Program-made: the position numbers and the translations under genes
DNA from: Epiperipatus broadwayi
Lineage: Eukaryota > Onychophora > Udeonychophora > Euonychophora > Peripatidae
Assembly (NCBI GenBank): GCA_028023455.1
Contig: JAQFVV010006208.1
Coordinates: forward strand, 8,788,963 to 8,852,962
Direction of reading: 5' to 3'
DNA: 64,000 nt
In this document: positions 56,966 to 64,000 of the stretch, piece after piece
Layout of the letters: the number at the start of each line of letters is the position of its first letter
Numbering within the stretch: position 1 is the stretch's first letter
The notes under the pieces: model-generated
What the model was told of the DNA's origin: nothing
The model's database searches: none
What the model saw: the letters and a program-made list of their open reading frames with translations, nothing else

Positions 56966-59770
56966 GAAATGTATGTGATAAGCCATTCTTTAAAAGATTT
57001 TAGAAAATGTGTTAGGAGTGGGTAATTACTTAAGAGGGAAGGGAATTACTGTTCATCAGTAGTTGAAAAGAATAATAGATGTAAATAAAAAAATATTTAC
57101 AAAATTTGCCATTATATAAGAATTATCATAGAGTTTATATAACAAACTATTTTTCCATGTCACTTTCTGCATCTCTGCTGTTCCATTATAAATAGCCAAT
57201 TTTTATTATTTGATATGGTTCTCTGTCTGTTTTGAATCAATAAATCTGATTTTCCATGTATGTATATATTGTATCAGTCATTTTTATCTTCTTTTGATCA
57301 CCAAGGTTACCACTAGGTCACTAATGACCTAGAAAATTTAATTTATGGTGATCAAAAGTTAACAGTAATGATGATTGCCACCAGCTAGACCCAGGGAGGG
57401 AAAGAGATCTTTAAGATTGTTCAGACAATTGAGAAAAAAACACCAAGACAAATGTTAGCCAAAATAAGTCTAAATAATATTAAAGATTATTAAATTCAAA
57501 AAGAAAATAATTCCTAGGCAAACAAAATATAAAAGTTTGAACTAGATTCTTCTAGCATATTTATCCAAGAATGTGCATGAGTTTTGAAACATTAAATACC
57601 CTGGCAGATAAATTTTCTTTCTCACCTATGAGTTAAAAGAGGGGATTTAAAATATCTTCCTATCAGCTGTTTATAAAAACCAATTCCAGTTTTTCTATTT
57701 AGAGATTTCAAAAATAAAGTGGTCTTGTAGAGGATATGATAAAACAGTGCAGGCAAGTTTTCCTTGGCCCAGAATAAAGCATCGGAACCAAGAATGTCAT
57801 ATGTCTATAGAACAGCCCATGATTAACCACATTCAAGGTATTTCATGGTTGACCTCAATACAAGAAAGGAAAATATAACAAGAAAAGATTACAATTTTAC
57901 ATAATCTTAGAGAGAAAAAAACAAAATCTCTAATCTAGGAAAAACAGAACACTATACTTGATAAACCACCAGCCAAAAGATTTGCAGTTTGCAGGAAGTG
58001 CAAATTAAACATTTAAATAAATTACTGTATAATAAAGAAGGAGAGGTGAGTTAAAAGAAAATTACTAATATCTGCCCAAGTATTTATCAAGGTTAGTAAT
58101 ATGAAAATAATAATAAAAAAACACTCAGCATATAAAAATAGAAACTCGCAATACACTCTTGGATAACTTTAAAAATTTGAAATCTTAAAACTAAGATTCC
58201 AATACACAACTATAAATAAAATACATAATAAATGCTTAAAGATATGTAAATTGAATATGCAAAATGTATTATAAAGCAAGGTTTCTTTTAAGATTAAGCT
58301 GAGACTTTAATAAGTGATTTAAATCCTGATTAGGTTATAAAAACATTTTACCTTGAAGCATAAAGTTAGGTTAGTGAATGTCTTTCAGCAGTGCACACAG
58401 TTTATTTTATTTTAAAGTTCCTATGAAGATATTGGTTTCCATTTATATATTCAGGAGGCTGGAGGCAATCCTAGAGATTACTACTTATTCAGGCATTTAT
58501 GGCATGATCTTGCAGGAGCAATCTGGGATACAGGGCTCATCTTTGAGTGGGTTTAGCATGGCATGATGTGGATACGATTCTTCATAGAAAATAGTTTTAG
58601 CATTCTGTGGTGATATTCTATTTATTAAATGGAAGTCTGTAATATAATTTCAGCAGAATCTCCTAATAGCAGACAGCAAATGGAATATTTTCAATAGCTA
58701 TTCCCAGATGCAGACAGCAACCTTGAGAATTTATGGCAGTTCAAATAGGTATCACAATTGGTGTACTAAAAGTTAAATCAATACTAAAGAAGAATAAAAT
58801 GAATAGCTGAAGAATAATTAATCTGAAATGCCAGGGTTATTATCTCCCACATCATTTTTAATGAGCAATTTTTGACCAGGGCAAATCTCTATCTCAAACT
58901 TAATTTAAAAATTCTGACCAGGGCTCTTATTTTATACAAAATTAATTTAAAAAAGTAAATGCAAAATTAAGTCTCAGCTTTCTTTTTACAAATAGATTAT
59001 AAAACTTTTTTTAAAATTATGTTTTTACAAATAAATAAAAAAAATAAGTTCAAAAGAAACTTATTTTTAAACTAAAATAAAATATATTGAAGACAAAATT
59101 AAAAACACAGAATTTTAAAGTATAGCTGCATATGTGCACTATAACATATAACTTTCAAATGGTTTTTTTTTAAAATTTACTAAAACAAAAGTTAGTTTTA
59201 ATTTTGTGATGGAACTTTAAAGTGATAAAGTATCCAGTTCAATATATTATAACAATAAGTAAAATAATAAATATAATGGTAATTAACTATTATATACAAT
59301 CATCCAATCTGCCAAAGTACTTTCATTTAATTACTTAATCCTCTTCAATTGCCATTAAATTTAAAAAAAAAAACATAGCAAATGTCATTAACTCAAATCT
59401 GACAAATGCAGAATTTTAACAGCGGCTTTCCTATTAATTATATTCATTTTATATCAACTTATAAAAATTGTCTCCTTAATTTTTTTTATTATTATGGTTT
59501 TTTCTCTTTATGAAGAATCTTAACACCTTCAAGATATATTTTATGCATATATTTTATGCAGCATGTATATGTGAGTGAAATATATTATCATGATTTAATT
59601 TATGGTATATATTTTAATGTATGTGTACTGTATATTTTAAATTTCAAAAAAATAAAATCTAGTTATTTTAATATTTAATACTCTGTTATGCAATAATATA
59701 TTCAATATACTGTATAATATCCTATTGAAGAGGATAAGAAAATATTATTGAATAAAATTTTTGTGAATTA
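56966..59770. other. Longest stretch without recognisable repeats
   Basis: No domain-bearing ORF. A 62-codon frame at 58378-58566 lies in somewhat less AT-rich sequence (58380-58760), the only part of the window that looks composition-wise like possible exon or conserved unique DNA. I see no splice-flanked reading frame to support it. Confidence 0.4.
57291..57358. repeat. Nested inverted repeats (cruciform-like)
   Basis: CTTTTGATCACC (57291-57302) pairs with GGTGATCAAAAG (57347-57358). Inside, CTAGGTCA (57313-57320) pairs with TGACCTAG (57325-57332) around CTAA. Confidence 0.85.
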
Positions 59771-60740
59771 AAATATTACATTGATTGGTAAGTATAGGGG
59801 ATTTGAACTCAAATTTTCAAGCATCATCAACTATTCACATTATCTCATGCAACTGATACATATGACCACACACATCTAGAAAAAATAAATAATCACCAAT
59901 ATACATATTTCACGCTAAACCAGCACTCATCAGTTAGTCCAGATTATCATCTCCCACACACACATATATAATCAGTGTTCAGTTTATATTAAGATAGCAA
60001 ATCTTCATACTTTAATGGACAGGCTTCAATCTACTCCAACCTCCACTTTTTCAGACATCCATATCATTGAAAATCTGATGATGAAATACGTATATTGGTA
60101 ATTATTTATCTTTTCTACATGTGTGTGGTCATGTGTGTCAGTTGTATGAGATAGTATGAATAGTTGAAGGGTGCTTGAAAATTTGAGTTCAAATCCCCCA
60201 TACTTACAATTAAGCTCCAGGTTTGTGAAGAGTGCCTGGTTTTCAAATATTTACACATCAAGCTTGTATCCTGCCCATCCCACTTCTATGTATTTAATGT
60301 ATACAGTCCTATACATGAGGTGTCAGAGTGACTTGAGGTCAACATGGGCATGGCAATAATATTGGCACCAGCATGGGATTTGGGTTTTCATCATCAGATT
60401 TTCAATGGAATGGATGGCTGAAAAGGAGGAGGTTGGAGTAGATTGAAGCCTGTCCATTAAAGTATGGAGATTTGCTATCTTAATATAAACTGAGCATCGA
60501 TTATATATATGTGTGGGAGATGATAATCTGGACCAACTGATGAGTGCTGGTTTAGCATGAAATATGTGTATTGGTGATTATTTATCTTTTCAACATGTGT
60601 GTGGTCATGTGTATCAGTTGTATAAGATAGTGTGACTACTTGAAGGGTGCTTGAAAATCTGAGTTCAAATCCTTTATACTTACAATTAAGCTCCAGGTTT
60701 GTGAAGAGTGCCTGATTTTCAAATATTTATTGATTGGTAA
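59771..60740. mobile_element. R-family b composite with ~20-bp TSD
   Basis: AAATATTACATTGATTGGTA plus A (59771-59791) and AAATATTTATTGATTGGTAA (60721-60740) flank the insertion. The insert has a left arm (GGGGATTTGAACTCAAATTT to GAAAATCTGATGATG) and a short right arm to about 60215. A second right-arm copy with 5' extension runs to 60720, with the core CCAACTGATGAGTGCTGGTT at 60533. AATTAAGCTCCAGGTTTGTG occurs twice (about 60208 and 60685). Confidence 0.75.
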
Positions 60741-61013
60741 ATGATTTCTTTAGAGGCCATTTACTTATTAATATGGAAAAAGAAAGAGTGAAAGAATAAA
60801 TAAATTTTATTTTATGACTATATATACATTTATGCATATCACATAAACAATTTATGTAAGCTAATAGCTTAATAAGAAAAAAAGAAAGAGGAAAAGAAAG
60901 GATATATATAGTATTAATAAATAATCACAACTTTTTTAAATATCAATATATATAGTATTAATACATATAAGAGTAAATTTGAGACCCCCCCCATAGAAAT
61001 AAATAAATACATT
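60741..61013. other. AT-rich sequence with purine tract
   Basis: AAGAAAAAAAGAAAGAGG-like tract at about 60875-60900 and a C run at about 60985. No gene. Confidence 0.45.
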
Positions 61014-61869
61014 TTATAAATTGTTTAATATATAGGGTATATGAGCACAGACTTTCACATGACCCACCACTCTCCACACTATCTCATAACACTGATACAC
61101 TTGAACACACATGTTGAAAAGATAAATAATCACCAATATACGTATTTCATGCTAAACCAGCAATCATCAGTTGGTCCAGATTATCATCTTTACACATATG
61201 TGCTATAAGTGCTCAGATATATATTAAGATAGCCAAACCTCATACTTTAATGGACAGGCTTCAATCTACTCCACCCTCAAACTCTTCAACCGTCCATCCA
61301 ATTAAAAATCTGATGATGGAATGCTCAAAGGCCACCGTGAGGCTGAGATTCTTGTCACACCCATGTTGACCTAAGGTCAATCTGACCCCTTATGTGCAGG
61401 ACATAATCCATTTAATACATATACAAGGGATAGGCAGTATATGTATTAAATGGATTATGTCCTGTACATGAGGGTCAGATTGACCTATGGTCAACATGGG
61501 TGTGACAAGAATCTTGGCTTCAGGGTGGCCTTTCAGCATTCCATCATCAGATTTTCAATTGGATGGACAGTTGAAGAGTTTGAGGGTGGAGTAGATTGAA
61601 GCCTGTCCATTAAAGTATGAGGGCTATCTTAATATATATCTGAGCACTTATAGCATATATGTGTAGAGATGGTAATCTGGTTTAGTATGAAATATGTATA
61701 TTGGTGATTATTTATCTTTTCAACATATGTGTGTTCAAGTGTATCAGTGTTATGAGATAGTGTGGAGAGTGGTAGATCGTGTGAAAGTCTGTGCTCATAG
61801 ACCCTATATATTACATATGTAGACACGGGTATATAATAAGCCTGTGTGTTTCCGTTATAAATTGTTTAA
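61014..61869 (+). mobile_element. R-family a near-perfect palindrome, ~825 bp, 15-bp TSD
   Basis: TTATAAATTGTTTAA at 61014-61028 and 61855-61869, perfect. Insert 61029-61854 consists of a left arm (to 61423), a 14-nt loop (61424-61437) and a right arm from 61438 to about 61812. The arms are near-identical inverse copies, except for short deletions in the right arm (including most of the core motif near 61678). It then has a single-sided 3' end GCCTGTGTGTTTCCG. The core is at 61150-61185. The 65-codon frame in the right arm is not a gene. Confidence 0.9.
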
Positions 61870-61870
61870 G

Positions 61871-61948
61871 TAGATTTTTAAAGACATTAAACATCACATG
61901 ATTACCATTTCTGCGTTTTGCCTGTTTTAATTTTAGATTTTAAAGACA
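61871..61948. mobile_element. Miniature P element (47 bp) with 15-16-bp TSD
   Basis: TAGATTTTTAAAGACA (61871-61886) and TAGATTTTAAAGACA (61934-61948) flank 61887-61933. The insert reads TTAAACATCACATGATTACC at one end and GTTTTGCCTGTTTTAATTTT at the other. It lies one base past the right TSD of the R palindrome. Confidence 0.85.
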
Positions 61949-62400
61949 AATTTATTAGTAAGCCATTAATTATGATAATGCCTAGCAGAATAAAAAAGAA
62001 GAATATATTTAAAATTATATTACGTAAAGTAAGTCGAAGTAATTAATAATTGTCTACAACTTTAATTTAATTAATGACGTGAATAAACGCGAAAGATTAA
62101 TTAATGGATATCAATAAACATATCTTAAAAGAAGGAACAATTATTCCCTTTGAAAGCATTGACAATTTACTCATTGAGAAAAATTTATATGCATACCCAT
62201 TACTGAAAGTCTTCAAAGTAATAAGCTAAGAATATTCAGAATATTGCTTTTTTTATTTTATTGTAATAAAAAGAATATCGATAAATCGAAAAAGATGTAG
62301 AGAAATGATATATTTTAATAATAATCATATAAGTTTCTAAGTATGAACACTCAATAGAAAGGATCAAGGTCAAAAATTAAACTATATTTCTTTAATAAAC
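61949..62400. other. AT-rich sequence, nothing recognised
   Basis: No gene or repeat that I can support. Confidence 0.4.
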
Positions 62401-62712
62401 TAATAACTGAAACGCACAGGCTTATTATATACATGTGTCTATATATGTGGAGTATATGAGCACAGATTTTCACACAACCCACCACTCTCCACCCTATCTC
62501 ATAACACTGATACCCTTGAACACATATATGTTGAAAAAATAAATAATCACCAATATCCGTATTTCATGCTAAACCAGCATTCATCAGTTGGTCCAGATTA
62601 CTATCTCTACACATATATACTATAAGTGCTCGGATATATATTAAGATAGCCAATTCTCATACTTTAATGGACAGGCTTCAATCTACTCCACACTCCAACT
62701 CTTCAACCGTCA
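62401..62712 (-). mobile_element. R-family a copy, one arm
   Basis: Starts with the inverse of the family 3' end (AATAACTGAAACGCACAGGC), continues AGCACAGATTTTCACACAAC, core inverse CAGCATTCATCAGTTGGTCC at about 62576, and ends CTCTTCAACCGTCATCC. No second arm. Confidence 0.75.
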
Positions 62713-64000
62713 TCCTAAGTAAAGTTTTTTAATTGTCATTAATGTAGTATTCATATTTAACCATTAGAAACCAATAAACAGTTAGACAATCCCAAAATAG
62801 ATAACAATCAACAATTTCAAACTGTTGTCAAGGCAACCTTCTTTTAGCAATAGAGATGGAATCAACTTCAATTAATGGTCCCATATATTTATACAGACAC
62901 TAAAGATTGCAACTTGATCACAGAGATTGAAATTATTGATAGGAAAAAGTTTAAATAAACCTCCTTAAACAGGTAAATATAACCTGTTCTGAATGCAGAC
63001 TAATAAATAGTCAATTATAACATTACAAATTGCAATTATAATTTTCAAATTGTATCCAAAGTATTACTTAAATAATAAGTGTAATAATGCTCAAGGCTAA
63101 ATGGGTTTATAAGTAACCATTAGTAACCAGTGAACACTTAGACAATCACAATATAGATAACAATCAACAATTTCAAACTGCTGTCAAGGCAACCTTTTAA
63201 TATACTAAACCATAACTTTACATTATTATTAAAAATAAATAAACAAAAATTTTATATGTAGACTTTCAAAAAAATTATACACTTCAAGGGCACAATAAAA
63301 TATAAATAATTACAACTGTAAAGTTCTTAAAATATGTAAAAAAAATAATTAAGATAGTGAGTTAGCCTGTCATACTTATGACTTTAGATTAAATCTGCAT
63401 GGCTCTTGGGAGATTTTTACCCAGCAAGTATAGAACCATTTTAAATAGCTAGATTGTAGTTGATCTAGATAATCATCTAATGTTAAATTGTAAATGAATA
63501 TTTAACTGTGTGAGAGCATTTCAGTTTATATTTCATCAGTAATTGATTGATTTGGTTAATCTGTACTTGCTATTTTTTTTCAATTCCAGTTATACCACCA
63601 TGGTATTGCTGATTTTTAACTTTAAATACTGCCACATTCTTTTACTACCACATTCTTTTAAACTTATATCAACATTTCATGATGCTTCTATGCTTGACTA
63701 AACTTTCTAAAGATCATTTGATATATCTTATATCCTTTAATTTTATTTGAGTTTTCTTCCTAGCTTTTCACTGCTACAATATGTGTTTTAGATATGAGTT
63801 TATTTCTTTTATTAAAACATTTTTTAAATTTAAAAATAAGTAACCCTTTGGTGGTCTATATCAAATAATGATGTATTTTTAGTATTTACTACTCTTTTCA
63901 TTAAATTAGACCTGAATTCTCATTTAAATCATAAGTAATTATAGGCTTCTAACTATAGAAGCTCAATAGAGAGTCAAGATCAAAAATTAAAATATATTTC
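62713..64000. repeat. Two single 69-bp satellite units in AT-rich DNA
   Basis: Units at about 62780-62845 and 63135-63200 (TTAGACAATC, TAACAATCAACAATTTCAAA, TGTCAAGGCAACCTT) match the tandem array at 54.4 kb. The second has the same 5' flank (AATAATAAGTGTAATAATGC). The remainder to 64000 shows no recognised feature. Confidence 0.6.

Noticed and set aside
58378-58566. 62-codon frame in less AT-rich sequence, possible exon
   Set aside because: No recognised motif, no convincing splice sites; kept only as a remark.

Overview
This is AT-rich eukaryotic DNA, almost certainly from a metazoan and probably an invertebrate. The evidence is the repeat content: tRNA-derived SINEs, RTE-type LINE fragments, hAT elements of the GTF2IRD2/ZBED type, a pogo/Tigger-like element and many fold-back elements. 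There are no bacterial features. I could not fix the species and did not find a convincing host protein-coding exon, rRNA or intact tRNA gene. The longest open frames are 60-135 codons and the recognisable ones are transposon relics. The window reads as intergenic or intronic DNA built almost wholly from mobile elements.

Layout. 1-9 kb: a SINE with target-site duplication (TSD), several long inverted-repeat (fold-back) elements (families R, U, V, P) and a TIR element at 3.0-3.5 kb. 9.0-12.6 kb: first copy of a duplicated block (X) carrying a deleted hAT element and a 1.1-kb fold-back SINE pair. 13.5-14.7 kb: tandem array of nine tRNA(Pro)-like units. 15-16.5 kb: reverse-transcriptase scraps. 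17.5-43.5 kb: a complex segmental duplication built from modules A (RTE relic + P), Y, Z (hAT transposase relic), W and X, arranged A-Y-Z-Y-W-X | A-Z-u-Y-Z-Y-W-X. It has an offset of about 14.69 kb between its two best-matching parts and is broken by a 100-N scaffold gap at 42860-42959. 44-48 kb: T-family repeats, an independent hAT insertion, P and R copies. 49-50.6 kb: pogo-like element and a V copy. 52-57 kb: RTE 3' end, 69-bp tandem repeats, T-family array. 57-59.8 kb: little recognisable. 59.8-64 kb: R-family fold-backs including a near-perfect 0.8-kb palindrome with 15-bp TSD.

The most interesting system is a small mobile family (P). Full copies are 330-345-bp fold-backs. At least four miniature copies of only 47-52 bp keep both termini and are flanked by their own 13-16-bp direct repeats. 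Such long TSDs do not fit ordinary cut-and-paste DNA transposons and suggest retroposition or an unfamiliar mechanism. A second theme is a motif of about 30 nt (core CCAACTGATGAGTGCTGGTT) shared by at least three otherwise different repeat families (R, T and the one in block X), which behaves like a conserved SINE central domain.

All identities were judged by eye. No alignment or database search was run.
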